From Synaphobranchus kaupii (Eukaryota; Chordata; Actinopteri; Anguilliformes; Synaphobranchidae): DNA of 64,000 nt. The notes beneath the pieces were generated by a model that did no database searches, had not been told where the DNA came from, and saw nothing but the letters and a program-made list of their open reading frames with translations. Each line of letters begins with the position of its first letter. Positions within the stretch are counted from its first letter, which is position 1. This document shows positions 20,573 through 33,932 of this stretch, piece after piece. The DNA lies in the NCBI GenBank assembly GCA_029718625.1, contig CM056379.1, forward strand, positions 67,884,670-67,948,669. Direction: 5' to 3'. A program made the translations under genes and the position numbers.

Positions 20573-22692
20573 GCTAAAAGCGGTATTGCCCAGATTTGTT
20601 CTAGTTCTGGGTGCCTCTAACGTAATCCAATCTTGAAATCTGATATGATGACTTGCGATTTTGATGGACAGAAGCCTGGTCAGGTAGAGAGGACGTTTGC
20701 CTAGCAAGGCTTTATAAATAAATAGAATGCTATGTTGCTTCCTTCTATAATAAAGAGAATACCATCCTACTGAACTATATAAAGCACAGTGATGTGTTCG
20801 GAAACCATCTCCTGTAATGAAGCGCAATGCGCTATGATAAATTGCGTCCAAGGGCCTTAAAGTACTGTTAGAGGCATGCCTGTACAGGACATCCTCGTAG
20901 TCAAATATAGGTAAGATTGTCACCTGCACAATCCTCAATTGTCCAATGAAAAACAGGATCTATTTCTGTAAAGAAACCCGATTTTAGTTTAAATTTTTTT
21001 GGACAAGTTGGCCACATGAGTTTTAAAAGAGAAATCATGATCCAGCCAGATACCTAAATATTTTTAGTACTGAACTTGCTCAATTTTAGAAAAGATCATA
21101 TACTTAGTTTTTTCAGTATTCAAAACAAGTTTAAGACCAGCTAGACCTTGCTGTATAACATTAAAAGCTGATTGTAAGTAAGTAAGGGCCTGGGTGCCCG
21201 TTGCTGCTGAGGAGTAAAGCACTGTGTCATCAGCATAAAAATTAGCCGTACAATTTGCTATATTGCTAGCAATATCATTTATATAGACTGTAAATAAAAT
21301 TGGTCCAAGTATGGATCCTTGGGGTACTCCTTTCTTTACTTTTAAAAATTTAGACTTCACATCCCCAACCATAATAGCTTGAGTTCTATTTGAAAGGTAA
21401 TCCTGGAACCATGAACAGACTATGCTATCAAGTCCGATGGAGGACAACTTTTTTTATTACGATTGTATGGTCTACTGTATCAAAAGCTTTTGCTAGATCG
21501 ATAAAAAGGGCTGCATATTTTTGTTTTATTATCCAACGCTGTTACTATATCATTTATAACCAATGAAGCTGCTGTAATCGTGCTATGGCCAGGCCTGAAG
21601 CCAGATTGCTGTGAATTTAAAATATTGTTGAAATTTAAAAAGCTGCATAGTTGTTGCTTAACAAGTGATTCCAAGATCTTAGCCAGGCAAGACAATTTTG
21701 AGATGGGCCGATAGCTGTTTACCAAACTGGCATCACCACCCTTGAATAAAGGAAGAACATGAGCAGCTTTCCAAACACTGGGAATAGTCCCGGTCGATAA
21801 TGACAAATTAAAAATATTAGTTACCGATTGTGCAATCAGTGGGGCTGCAAGACGTAAAAGATTTGGGACTAAATGATCCTCTCCAGAGGATTTATTCACA
21901 TCTATGCGTTTTAATTCTAATAGGACCTCTTTCACTGTAAATTCCCTAAATGTAAACAATACTCTAGGTTTTGAAGAATTTGTGAATGACCTAGAGCTGA
22001 GGTCAGACGTGTCTCCTGTAGAGGACTGATTTTTCAAATTTTCAAAAAGATTTCCAGCCTCTATAAAATGTTGATTAAAAAAATCACAGATCTTGTGTCT
22101 ATCAGTAATAGGTCCAGAATAAGTGTGGATAGAGTGTGGTATTGATGACGAAGGACTAGAATTCAGGGACTTGACAATTTTCGAAAATTTTGCTGGATCA
22201 CCCTGACTCTTCGCCAATGACGAGATGAAATATTGGGATTTTGCCTTTTTTTTATCAGTGAGCAGCATTTATTTCTTACTTTTTTAAAAACCTGCCAGTC
22301 AGATTGCGCCTGGGTTTCCCTTGCTTTCACCCTGACGCGTAGTTCAGTGGATAAAGCACTCGAAAACCAAGGATTGCTTCTATTTTTTACCCTTAGTCTC
22401 TTAACTGGAGCATGCTTATCCACAGCACAATTAAATACAGTAGTAAAGTGAGACAATGCTAGGTCAGGGTCTGGAATAAAACCAGCAAAGCTTAAATCAC
22501 TCCAAAATATATTGTGCAGGAAGCCCTGTTCACAGAAATCTTTAAAATTTCTTTTAGTAATAAAACATGGTGGTGTTTTTGAAGCTTTCATGTCTCTAAT
22601 ACATGCTACTGGGCAGTGATCACTAAAATCTAAAGGAAAGACGCCACTCAGAGCGTACTTGTGTGGTCTATTTGTTAAAATTAGATTATATT
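20573..22692 (-). pseudogene. EN-RT LINE polyprotein, main part, frameshifted
   Basis: Reads LILTNRPHKYALSGVFPLDFSDHCPV (endonuclease end with SDH, about 22610-22690), a linker with NPWFSSAL, then RT: SSGEDHLVPNLLRLAAPLIA, PLFKGGDASLVNSYRPIS, SQQSGFRPGHST, LFIDLAKAFDTVDH (motif A, about 21470-21510), KGVPQGSILGPILF (about 21330), and FYADDTVLY (motif C; YADD complements 21226-21237). The block from 20938 (FDYEDVLYRHAS..) is the C-terminal domain. Frameshifts lie near 22200, 21450 and 21000. Function: target-primed reverse transcription. Exact clade not certain. Confidence 0.75.
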
Positions 22693-24170
22693 TTTGGCGT
22701 ATTGCTATCTTGAGCCAGCAGAAAGCGCTTGCGCTAAAACCACCACAAACCTGGTCTAAAGTCATGTCGCAATTGTTTACATGTTACTTTAACGGCGCAT
22801 ATAAGTGTGTCTAAATAGGCGTGTGCACAACGCGCGTACACCTTACAGTCTGTTACACACAGGGGCGCGCACAAGCATGACTAAAATATCAAGACTACAA
22901 TGTGAAATATTATTATTGTGTAGGCTATATCAAAAAATGCATAATAATAAAAGGGTCCATAGGTCAAAGACCACATACCTGTCCCTCATCTCACTCCATC
23001 AACATCAAGGTCGATGTGCGATGGTACGGGACAATGGCTATCCATTAAAAAGGAGCTGATAACACCTATATCAAGTCTAATGCGCAAATTGTCGTTTACA
23101 CCTAATGCGTGAATTGTCATTCAATTCAAAACCTTGTCCAGTGAATATTGCATTTATTGTTTTTCAAATAGCCTAGGCTACAGCGGATTCGCTGTGCATA
23201 AGGTTTCTTCGATAGCCTATGGTTAAAAAACAGAGATAAATGTCACCATGTTAACTGAATTGTAACCTTAGCTATTCTTCGTCCTTCATATTTTTTAAAA
23301 TTACAGTGACAAGGTTTCCATACTCTCAGCTTATTAAAACCCTGCTGATTTCACCTGTTATTCCATAACGGAACAAAAGATTTTAAAGAGAACTAAGCGT
23401 CTAATTAGAAACGAAAACAAATTTGCAGCACGTTACACAATTGATTTACAATTAATTTTAATGCCATTATCTGCATGTGCGCTTTACAGGAGCAGGTCTG
23501 TTTCCCCTGCTGTAAATTGCACTTTTCACGGTCTTCCTGGGAAAGTGGATAGTTTTTAAGCATTACGCGACCAGTAAAACAGGTTGGTTACATTTCCATA
23601 AGCAGGACATTATAAAACAAGGGAAAATATGCTGAACCTATGGGTTGCCAACCTGACAGCTTTATTGTATTTAGTGTCATCATTAATGCAAAATAACGTT
23701 ATTTATGTTATTAATCGAAATTAGAATGCAGGTAGCCTAATGAACTTCGGATTCATAATCAAACGAAATTCGTTAAACAAGCAGGCTAATGTGGCGTTTT
23801 CTAAGGTGAGACGGAAGCAATTGGTCGCTTATTCTCAGCTGTGGCAGGTGCTTTTAACGAAATTTAACCGCATATATTTTGTGAATAGCACTGTCAGGAA
23901 TTACCGGGAACTCATAATGGTTAGTCCGAATAATACTGATCATAGGCTACTATTGATCCATATAGCCTATTCCTTGATCGCACTAAACACGCACGAGCCT
24001 GTCTGTTTCACCATCATAAGCAATACGCCAAGGTGGAAAAGCAGGCTTTTAAAGGGAATGGGATATGACATTTTGATTGGTTTATTGCATGTCACGCCCA
24101 AGACACACCTATAATTATTGAAGAGACTAGGTTCAGCCCATTTGCACAGATTTTAAAACTAACAACCTGT
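22690..24170 (-). mobile_element. non-coding DNA transposon, copy A (truncated)
   Basis: Reverse complement of most of the element at 29635-31611: shared phrases include AACCAATCAAAATGTCATAT, CATTGTCCCGTACCATCGCA and GAAATCAGC..GTTTTAA. Both ends are missing. The left border abuts a LINE. No coding capacity recognised in either copy. Confidence 0.75.
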
Positions 24171-25026
24171 CCAATCAGACCCTCAAACCCGTCCAATCTT
24201 AATAAAAAGTAGCCCAATTTGGATAAAATACATTTAAGTTAGGAACGAGGGTGGGGGGGGGGGGGGATTCATGGATTTTATGGATGTGATCGTGAAACAG
24301 GGGAGCAGGCAAGTGAGATCGTGGACCGGAGGTGGAGGTACTGTCAGATCCGTAGCCAATCGATAGACTCTCTGAAATGTTTGAACCTGCGAAGGCACAC
24401 ACACACACATTTAAGGTATAGGCTAGTTCTTTTTCCTTAATCCCCCGTTTTGTGCTTATGCAACATCGGAGAAAGCAAGCTTGCACACGCAAAAAGCAAG
24501 TTCAGCAACATAGAAACAGGCTGCTCATTTCTCCCCCATTACAGTTCTCTCTTTGTAGCATAAACCAAAAGACACGGCAGTCACCTTGTGTTCAATGATA
24601 AGACACGATGGTCTATACAACAGTAAAGTTTACACCAACTTGATATCCCGTCTCCTCATTAAAGCATGAACACAGCATAACATCTACTAGCCTACTTTTC
24701 CATGAGCAACTGAAAGTCAGCGTTCTTTCTGATTTGTTTAATCTCCTAACTCACTGGCAAGCCTCTGCATATCAAACAAAAGCAGCCACTATTGACAGGC
24801 TTCAATGACAACCTAAGAATAGGCAGAGGAGGGACAAACTACAGCAGAGCCAATGAATGCAAATAATTAGCTGAAAGAGGAAGACGAAAAATCGCCCAAT
24901 ATAACAAAAAATACACCAAATTATGACAAGCCGCCCAAAGTAATTTCCCCCGCACTATAACATGCGTCCAATCTGGCAACACTGTTCACAGTCAGGCCAG
25001 GGCAGGAGAGAAGCAGTAACAAACAG
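24171..25026. other. no gene; G tract and short (CA)n
   Basis: A G run at about 24251-24266 and (CA) units near 24396-24410. No coherent frame or terminal repeats. Confidence 0.5.
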
Positions 25027-25145
25027 TAGGGGTGCGTCCCAATATTCTTCACTCCACTCCTCCTTTTCTCCACTCTCCCACTACCACTCCTCTCCTACCC
25101 GGAAGTATGTGGAGGAATGGCGGGGAGGAGGGGAGTAGAGGTAAG
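25027..25145. mobile_element. MITE fragment beginning GGGTGCGTCCCAATATTC
   Basis: Shares its first 80 bases (pyrimidine-rich, CACTCC repeats) with the element at 27645-27992. It looks like one end, folded on a short GGAGGAG inverted piece. Confidence 0.6.
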
Positions 25146-27644
25146 GACATCACTTTTTCCTGTACTCTACAGTATGTATGCCTTTGCTTCATGCCCTGGG
25201 ATCACATTTCTCTGTAGTTTTTAAAAATTTTTTAAAGAGAATAATGGCTCAAAGGAAAATTTTACATTCATCTAGCACATATCAAAATACAGTAAATTGG
25301 AATGGGTATTTTCCATGCCCTAAGTGGCAAGTATATACGCCATAGCCTACAGTATATTATGTCTGATAACATGACAATAAAATAATATTCCACCACCAGC
25401 AAAATGCTGCCAAATGTTCAATCTTCAATGAAAGTCGGTACATCAAACATAAAACATGACTGAGCCACCAATGAACGCTTACACTACAGTATGTGAAATG
25501 CACTCAAAATGTGAAAATAACAATAGGCCTATCGAACATATTGGACAAGACAGTGGCCGAGTGGACAAACTAATGTACATATGTAGCCAGCGAGACCAAC
25601 AGCATATTACAAGCAGTACGACTTAGAGATCGGGACGGGAAAACACCCGTCACGTTTTCTGCGTTTTCTGTAGAGCTTGCGTAATACTAGACTGATAAAA
25701 CAAAAAATACTGTTACACTGGGCTGTAATATATTGTTCAAAGCATCCAATAAGACTTTGCAAACACCGTTGCTATGGTTATAATATCCGATATTGGATAA
25801 AAGAATCGTCAATGAAACCAGAATGAACTGGAGAGCATTAGACAGGTTTGCAGAGCGTGGGGGGCTTTACATGTCGATGATCCAGATAGTGTAATAGCTT
25901 CATAAATTGCTGTGTATATCTCAAACGGATTGTCCAAGACAATAAATGATTGCTGAATTTTGAAAGGGACATCTCTATGCATAAAACCAATGGTAGGATT
26001 GTATATTTATTTCATATTTAGTAGCAGATATTGATAGTAGGATGAGGTGGTATAACTACACAAGAATTTCACATTTATTTTGCATTTGAGTGAGCAGGGC
26101 GTTTCATGGCTGTTTTGGACTACGAATGGGCTATTATTGGCTTTATCCTGTTGCTATGACGGAAAATACATTTTTTATAAATTTTTGATGATAAAAAAAA
26201 TATTTTTATGAACTCACACATATATGCTATTGTCCACTGTGTCATGCATGGGTACGTGACATGTTTTTTTGTTTTTTTAAAGCATATGAATTATTTTAAA
26301 CTGAGTCTAAATGAACGACTTGAAAAGATTTGTGAAACTAATTTCCAAACTTTTTGTATTTTTTTTCCAGGCCTGAAAAGAACAATTTTCAAATTCCATG
26401 ACTTTTCCAGGTTCTTCATGACTGTACGAACCACCAAACTATATAGAAAACTAGAAACCACAAGGTGGGCGTGTCCTGAAGTCATAATTAGCATACTTTT
26501 TAACAATGTTAGAGTCTCTTAAATTATAATTATAATAGTAGATTTCATTTCAGATAATGAGGACCATGTATTATATCACAATCTCTGGAAATTATTATTT
26601 TTTAATTCCCGGGATTGACCAGCATTCATTGCCGCTCTGGTTTGAGCAGGATGCAAGAATACGGATGCCGGGAAGCACAGAAAACACAACGGTTGGCTCC
26701 GGTCAACCAGAGGAGGAAAACTATAAGATAAGATACCTATCCTGCGAAGTATGATTACTTACTGTAGTTAGCTGGATAGCTAACTGTACGGAGTAAAACA
26801 GCTTTTTACTTCCATCCTTATAGATTTGGGATGGTTTTTACTGGATGCAGTTAGTGGTATCCAGTTATACCCCCTGCTGTGTCAGAAAGCGTCTTTAATG
26901 TTTTTAATTCATTTTGATAGGTAACGTTAGCTACAAGCTAGCTAGATATGATAGCTAACGTTAGCCAACTAACTGCAAATAATCGTCAGTCAGGGAACTG
27001 ATTTAACATTACATTTGAAGAGAGAATAATCTGTAGTAACGTTAGCTAATGTAACAGTTTTGGGGAGCAGATTTCAGGGGCTTAATTTTTCACTATACTA
27101 ATACCAAAAGCCTCTTGCACAATCCAGCAGGTTGCCATAGCTCAGACTAGCTAGCACTGGAGGAAGCATATATTAGGACAAAAGCAACTTAATTTATTGT
27201 TTGCATTTTCATTGCCCAGCTGAACCACCGAACTAACGTTATAGTTGCCACTTATAGTTGCCATGCACAAAATTACTGAGTGGGCCTTTAAGATATTCAA
27301 AACATATTTTGTCAAATAGTTATAGTTTAAAATCTTTCTGCAATGATGAATTACTAAACCCGGACAGATTATTCAAAATAGCCTTTATTCACCCAGACAC
27401 ATGCTATTACACACATTTGCTAATCACGGATTTACTTATATTATGAATATAATTCACTAACTTGCTAGGTTCTAAGAAAAAGACTATACTATAAACGTTA
27501 CGTTTCTTTAGGCAACTGTACTCCCAGTTGACATTCTCATGCTACTGGGCTCTGCGATTTTTGGACCACAATGGACACCATGAGTGAGTTCTGTGGCTGT
27601 GATTGGCTGCAGGGGCTACCCACAATCCTTAAGTAAATGGTGCA
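25146..27644. other. no gene; scattered repeat fragments
   Basis: AT-rich DNA with AACGTTAGC motifs. The stretch 26370-26440 (AATTCCATGACTTTTCCAGG) resembles a widespread fish repeat. 26761-26880 resembles the hairpin MITE at 37115-37277 but is worn. No exon seen. Confidence 0.4.
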
Positions 27645-27992
27645 AACTGGGCTGTGTCCCAATATTCTTCACTCCCCACCTCCCTTCCTCCACTCCCCCA
27701 CTACCACTCCTATCCTACCCAGAAATATGCAAAACTGCCTGAACGTTTTGAGTACAAGTATTTGCATGTACAGTATACAATGTACCTGACATTGCGGTTT
27801 GCGTCGAGACATGAATTAATAACCATTATACATAATACGTAATAATACGTAACCATTAATGGTACGTAATTAAGATGTAATCAGCAACATTAGATTAAAA
27901 CACAAAGATCCGTTTCCGGGGCACGGAGTAGAGGAGGTGGTAGTGGAGGAAGGGAGGGTCATTTTTCGAATATTGGGACGCACCCCTGGCCT
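27645..27992. mobile_element. MITE with GCGTCCCAATATTC inverted ends
   Basis: Left end GTGTCCCAATATTC (about 27652) and right end GAATATTGGGACGC (about 27968-27981) are inverted, followed by pyrimidine- and purine-rich subterminal blocks. About 350 bp, non-coding. Confidence 0.7.
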
Positions 27993-29634
27993 CCATGATA
28001 CGGAAAAGAACAGCGGAAAGGGCGGGGATTTGGGCAAATTGGGCAGAGAATGCTGGCTTTCTAGTTTTCTATATCACGTAGATACAGCTGCGCCTAAGAG
28101 GAGGAGGCATCCAAGTGTAATGTTCGTACCAAGATGGCGCAGAGTGTGTTTAGCTTGTAGCAGCTAGCTAAGTAGCTGGTTAGTTATGTCTAGGTAATTC
28201 AGGCGTTTCTCCGTGCAGCAGGTCCTAGCCCGAAGATGTTTTTGCGATCTTGCCTCAGTGACGCTGAGTGGTGTAAGGTAAAAGATTTTTTTGCCGGTAT
28301 GCCAGTGCGAATTCACTGTTATGTATAAAACGAATCCCTCTGAATTAAATGAATATAGCTAACATTACTATATTGTAACAATGGCAAGCTAGCCAGCAAA
28401 AATACACATAGCAGCTGGCTATCTATTTGTGTCTGAGACAAGCTGTTCCGAGTTTCTTTTGAATTAAATGGCGTCTGAAGTGTTTCTTTAGTAGTTATTG
28501 TTCCACATGAGTAAATTGTTCTGTATGCAGTACAGCAGGCTGTACTGGTAAACGAATGCATGACGTAACATGAGGGAGAGATAACATGAGGATGAGTTTG
28601 TTGTTGATTATTATGCAGGGGTTTATTTTATCTAGGGTGGACATTTGATTTTATATCCCGTTTGCATATACCTGGACTCATTTCTGGCTAATGGGGCTCT
28701 GGTGGAATACAAGATTCACCGTGCTGCTACAAGGGTTTGGAGAGCTTTTTGGGGACCACGGATAGGCTAGTTAGTTGTGTAATATGAAACACACCAAAAA
28801 CACATCTAAAAATGAACTTTTATTGCCAATTATCAAATTGTATTGTAAAACTTAAAAAAATAAATCATATTGAGACTTTTCTGGAACCTTGCCATTTTGC
28901 ACAATTTTGCACAATTTGTGCCAACTTTGGTAACCAAAATGGTTCACCTGAAAAAAAGCTCTGTAGAATTTGAATGGTTTGAGATATTGACACCATATTG
29001 TTAGCAGAGATAGGCAGCATATTGAGGAATCAAAAAGAGGAGTTATTTCCTCCATAGCTCGTGTAGCTCATCAGGTAAAAAATCTGAAATTTGAATGTAG
29101 GTACCCGTTTTTTTCTGTACATAAATTGTTGTAATTAAGTAGCAAAAAGTGTATGTATATGAATTATGACTACTTAGTCATAATAGTGCAGTTCTCTGTT
29201 TTAATAAGAGTTATGAACCATATTTGTAGCCTTTACAGTTTTTGAGATAAACAGCTTTGTTGGTCACTAGTAAAAACAGGAGAGAATTGGTATATTTTGC
29301 CCTTGGTATTAAGAGGTTAAATACTAACCGGTCTTAAAGGGGAACTTTATTTCTTAAACTTCTATATCGATTCTATATGTTTAATGTGAGTCTTGAATCT
29401 TACCGCACTAGAACTGAGCCTCCTGGTTCTTTTGTTTCCAGCTGTTTTCCAGACGCACTGCGTCGCCACTGGGCCAGCGGATAGCGATATATATTGTACT
29501 AGTCACCTTCAAGATGTCAGTACTAGGAGACGAGTAGAAGAAGCATAGAAACATAGACTGTATAGAAATGTGACTAAGCTATTCTGTGACAGAGTGCGAC
29601 CTAAATCTTTGGGGCGACTCGGTAGAAAGACATA
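27993..29634. other. no gene recognised
   Basis: AT-rich. AAGATGGCGCAGAGTGTG at about 28131 looks like the start of a fish LINE 5' UTR, but nothing coding follows. TTAAAGGGGAACTTTATTT at about 29336 looks like one end of a TTAA-type transposon without a visible partner. Confidence 0.4.
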
Positions 29635-31611
29635 GGGCCCTATCTTGGCGATCTTGGTGCTTAGTCTAAGCGCATGGCGTAAAGTCCATTTTGGGCGTGT
29701 CCAAGTCCACTTTTGCTATTTTAACGGCGTGTTTTTTTGGCGCTAAGCACGGCGCAAGGTGCAACTGGGCTGAACCTAGTCGCTTCATTAATTATAGGTG
29801 TGTCTTGGGTGTGACATGCAATAAACCAATCAAAATGTCATATCCCATTCCCTTTAAAAGCCTGCTTTTCCACCTTGGCGGATTGCTTGATGGCGAAACA
29901 GACATGCTCGTGCGTGTTTAGTGTGATCAAGGAATAGGCTAAATGGAGTATGATCAATATTATTCGGACTAACCATTAGCCTATGAGTTCCCGGTAATTC
30001 CAGACAGGGCTGTTATTTTACAAAATAAATGCGGTTAGATTTCGTTAAAAGGACCTGCAACAGCTGAGAATAAGCTATCAATGGCTTCAGTCTCACCTTA
30101 GAAAACGCCAAATTAGCCTGCCTGTTCAGCGAATTTCGTTTGATTATGCAATGAAAGTGTCAAACATCATTTCCAAGAGGCTGTTCTCATGGAGTTCTCG
30201 AAGTTCAAGCTTCATCCAAAGTTCATTAGGCTACCTGCATAGTAGGCTAATATTGATTAATAACATACATACCGTTATTTTGCCTTAATGATGACACTAA
30301 ATAGCCTACAATAAATCTGCCAGGTTCGCAACCCATATGTTCACGCATATTTCCCCTTGTTTAATAATGTCCTGTTTATGGAAATGTGACCAACCTGTTT
30401 TACTCGTAGCGTAATCCTTTAAAACAATCCACTTTCCCAGGAAGACCGTGAAACGTGCGACTTACAGCAGGGGAAACAGAGAACATGCAGCGCACGTGCA
30501 GAGAATGGCATTAAAATTAATTGTGAATTAATTGTGTAACGTGCTGCAAATTTGTTTTAGTTTCTAATTAGACGCTTAGTTCTCTTTAAAATCGTTTTGT
30601 TCAGTTATGGAATAACGGGTGAAATCAGCTGGGTTTTAAACGGTGAGAGTATGGAAACCTGGTCACTGTAATTTAAAAAATATGAAGGACGAAGAATAGC
30701 TAAGGTTACAATTTAGTTAACATGGTGACATCTCCGTTTTTTAACCATAGGCTATCGAAAAAAACCTTATGCACAGCGAATCCGCTGTAGCCTAGGCTAT
30801 TTGAAAAACAATAAATGCAATATTCACTGGACAAGGTTTTGAACTTTTTTCAGTCACAAACCATTCTATTTACTTACAGGCTGTATTCATAGATAAACAG
30901 AGCTGTATTGTAATGTCTGAAGCGCATTTTCAGAACTTAAATGTCCGTCTATTGCCGTGCGCGAGTTTTCCATTGAATGACAATTCACGCATTAGGTGTA
31001 AATGACAATTTGCGCATTAGGCTTAATATAGGTGTTATCAGCTGCTTTTTAATGGATAGCCATTGTCCCGTACCATCGCACATCGCCTGGATGTTGATGG
31101 AGTGGGCTGAAAGCAATTTAATGTGCATGGCATTCCCCTTCGCTGAGGGAAAGGTAGGCTATGGACCCTTTTATTATTATGTATTTTTTGATATAGGCTA
31201 CACAATAATACTATTTCACATTGTAATCTTGATATTTTAATCATGCTTGTGCGCACCCCTGTGTGTAACAGAGAGGAGGGTACGCGCATTGTGCACACGC
31301 CTTTATAGACGCACTTATATGCGCCGTTAAAATAACATGTATACAACTGCGACATGACTTTAGACCAGGTTAGTGGTGGTTCTAGCGCAAGCGCTTTCTG
31401 CTGGCTCAAGATAGTAATACGCCAAAAAGAATCCTGGTCACTCCTCATCTTAAGACCAACACGCCCAGTTCACTTGTGATGGCGCAAGAATACATGCTAG
31501 TTAAAGGACGTAAGCCTTAGGCGTTATTATGGACCTAGCGCTGGGTGTAAGATAGCAAAGACACTTGCGTTTGGGTTAGCGCCACTTTGCGCCGGGTGTA
31601 AGATAGGGCCC
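29635..31611 (+). mobile_element. non-coding DNA transposon, copy B, GGGCCCTATCTT ends
   Basis: Inverted ends GGGCCCTATCTT (29635) and AAGATAGGGCCC (to 31611), with ATA on both outer sides as a possible 3-bp target duplication. 1977 bp, no protein recognised. An inverted, truncated copy lies at 22690-24170. The superfamily is undecided; a 3-bp duplication would suit Harbinger-like enzymes. Confidence 0.75.
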
Positions 31612-31614
31612 ATA

Positions 31615-32589
31615 GTATGCGCAGCGAGTTGGATGGAACACGCTCCAATTTTGAATTAGGCTACCTTTGAAGCCCTAACTTCTGAAAAGGTAAAAGCTTT
31701 AACCCGATCAACACTGGCGCCCCGTACAATAGTGGTAGACATATCGGTCCCAATTACAGTATTCATGTTTGTCTTAAATTATAAACTACGCTACAGCTTT
31801 AAGAAAACCCGCAGGAATATAAAATAAGAGGTTGCTATTAATAGCCCAAAGTGCTTACGACCCTCATCTTGCCACAGCCACAGACTGTAAAATGCATAAA
31901 ATGCACCGTTTACAAGAAAATCATGTTCAGATATAGCTAGAAACAATATTTTTTTTTTTAAACGTTGTACAAATAAGCCTAAGCATTCGGCTTTTTCCAT
32001 TGCTTACTGTAGGCTACTAGCTATACAATAGGCTACCTGATGCACTTTCGGTTTAGAAGACACCAAATTTTTTTCTCCAAAATCTCTCGTAGCAATAAAT
32101 ATGTTAATGAAACCAAATATGTTACCTGTAGGCTATATGCAGCTACCGCTGTGTTATGATTAACCCTGAAGAGATTATCTTGTTACGTTTCACCGTCCCA
32201 TCCCGTACATTTCCACAGTGACTTATCGCATTTAGGGCTGAAATAGTCTACGTTGCTGTTGTTATGTAAAAACACACACGGTGCTTTTGTATTTATTTAT
32301 TTTATTTTATTTTTTTACTTGTAGCTACAATTTTTTATTTCTGTTTTGGAGTGTTATTTATTTTTCTATTTGTGTGCTATCAAAACAGCCTAAATGGTGT
32401 AATACTCAAATAAAAGGCTTCAAGGACCTTTGATTTCTAAAACCTAACTCCTAAACACAAGCCTACTGGTACTTTACAACCACAGCCTACATGGGCTCTT
32501 TGTACTCCAAAAACTGTATTTACGGTAAAATTAATGCAAAAAAATGTGCAGCTCGCGCACTATGTGCGTTGCATAGGTACCACCAAAGC
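31615..32589. other. no gene recognised
   Basis: AT-rich with T-runs at about 32280-32345; no frame with family features. Confidence 0.4.
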
Positions 32590-32949
32590 TCATTTCTCTG
32601 CCAGGAAAAACCCTGTCCATGACCCGTTAAGTCCCCCAAAATCTTCGTGTGATGTGATGCAGACCTCGTTCTCAGCACCAGCCATAGGCTCTAAAGTTGT
32701 CACCAAATAATAGTTCTCTTGGCAGCACTGACATTCAATTTCTTCGGGCATCAGAGTACACTTGCTACAAGTGCACCACCACGTATTGGTGGTTCTCGCA
32801 ATGGCTTGGGGAAGTTCGGGTTCTCCCTTCATGCCTGTGGCAACGGCGGCATTGCCCTCTGCTCGTGCAACTCTCTGTTGGGCTATTTGCTTGTCAGTGT
32901 ACAGCGGTTCAAAAGAGTTTTACTGTACCTGCTCCTGGCAAAAACGTTG
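32590..32949 (-). pseudogene. P2X7-like cysteine exon
   Basis: Minus frame reads ..RVARAEGNAAVATG, then NTWWCTCSKC-TLMPEEIECQCCQE and ITSHEDFG, ending at a TGA near 32590. The W-C-x-C-x2-C ... E-C-x-C-C-x-E spacing is that of the cysteine-rich C-terminal region of P2X7 receptors and of many small P2X7-like proteins of fish and invertebrates. No ion-channel part is near. It begins next to the TTAA of the 979-bp Kolobok-type element, so it may be the second exon of the same transposon-borne gene type as 10915-11148. Function unknown. Confidence 0.55.
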
Positions 32950-32953
32950 TTAA

Positions 32954-33932
32954 AGGATAAGTTCGCTATTTTGGACCTTGGACCCTATTTGCGGTCTGTC
33001 TTCCATGAACCTGACACATTGAGTCCATATTTTCGCTGATCGGTCCACTATTGAGCTCGCTACAGATTTCCTGTAGGCTCTCACTGGGCTACAATAGAAG
33101 TCAACGGGGCAATTCTAAATGTTATGGAAAAACAACGATAAATGTGCTTTTATAGCTCAGTGTGTATTCTTACGGTCTCAGTATGCTCTCCTGTGAAATG
33201 TAGGCTATCGCAAACGCAAACCGAACGTTGAAACAACAGTTCCATTTGAAACAGAACTATTTCTCCGACCGCACTACCTCGCACTGATTTCGGATAACAT
33301 TTCCGGCGCAACTTCAGCCTCTCTCTCTTCTCTTGCTCTCTTATCATCCATCTCTTGTAGTTCCGTGTCCGTGTATTCTGGCTCAAATCTGTAGCCAGTA
33401 CCGTCAAAGTCAAAATCGAATTCTTCGTCTTCGTAATCATTATAGTAATCCATCATCCAAGTTTTTTTGTGCAAATTGTAGCCTACGTTGCTGCAGGTAA
33501 ACAAATGCAGACTGCTCACCTAGAAAGTTTCGTAAACGGCCGGCACACCTTCCCGCTCCCCCACCCCCGACACATAGTACTCCTCGGGAGCAGCGAAAAC
33601 AAGCAACAGAGAAATGCTTACGTCCAAGCCATGCCAAGCACGTAAAAATGTTAGAATTGAGATCCATTTCACAGGAGAGCATACTGATACTGGTAACAAT
33701 ACACCCTGAGCTTCCCGTCTCATTTATCGTACATGAAAGCACATTTATCGTTGTTTTTCCATAACATTTAGAATCGCCCCGTTGACTTCTATTGTAGCCC
33801 AGTGAGAGCCTACAGGAAATCTGTAGCGAGCTCAATAGTGGACCGATCAGCGAAAATATGGACTCAATGTGTCAGGTTCATAGAAGACAGACCGCAAATA
33901 GGGTCCAAGGTCCAAAATAGTGAACTTATCCT
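32954..33932. mobile_element. Kolobok-type element with 201-bp inverted repeats
   Basis: TTAA at 32950-32953 and 33933-33936. The arms 32950-33150 and 33736-33936 are inverted copies with about four mismatches in 201 bases (ends AGGATAAGTTC). The 585-bp centre contains a P2X7-like first exon. High arm identity suggests a fairly recent insertion. Confidence 0.88.
33274..33456 (-). pseudogene. P2X7-like first exon within Kolobok-type element
   Basis: Starting at ATG 33456 (MMDYYNDYEDEEFDFDFDG) it is strongly acidic, then YRFEPEYTDTELQEMDDKRAREERE. YRFEP matches the PYSFEP phrase of the exon at 10915-11148 and both are followed by a Glu/Arg-rich helix. It ends near a GTAGTG donor-like site. The following cysteine exon would lie on the same strand at 32590-32949, beyond the left inverted repeat. 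Confidence 0.5.

Larger units (their letters stand above)
18400..22692 (-). mobile_element. EN-RT LINE of the Jockey/L2/Rex1 kind, 5' truncated, Tc1 inside
   Basis: The minus strand carries the end of an AP endonuclease, an RT and a C-terminal domain, then a 3' region with GCAC-rich AT text and a TAA/TTA-repeat (about 18720-18762). The 5' border near 22692 abuts another transposon copy. A Tc1-like element splits the last coding part at 18919-20558. The 3' border is not exact. Confidence 0.7.

Noticed and set aside
23740..24114. 124-codon frame
   Set aside because: Lies in non-coding transposon copy A; the matching part of copy B lacks the frame.
28131..28165. AAGATGGCGCAGAG as a LINE start
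   Set aside because: No ORF1 or ORF2 text follows, so only noted.
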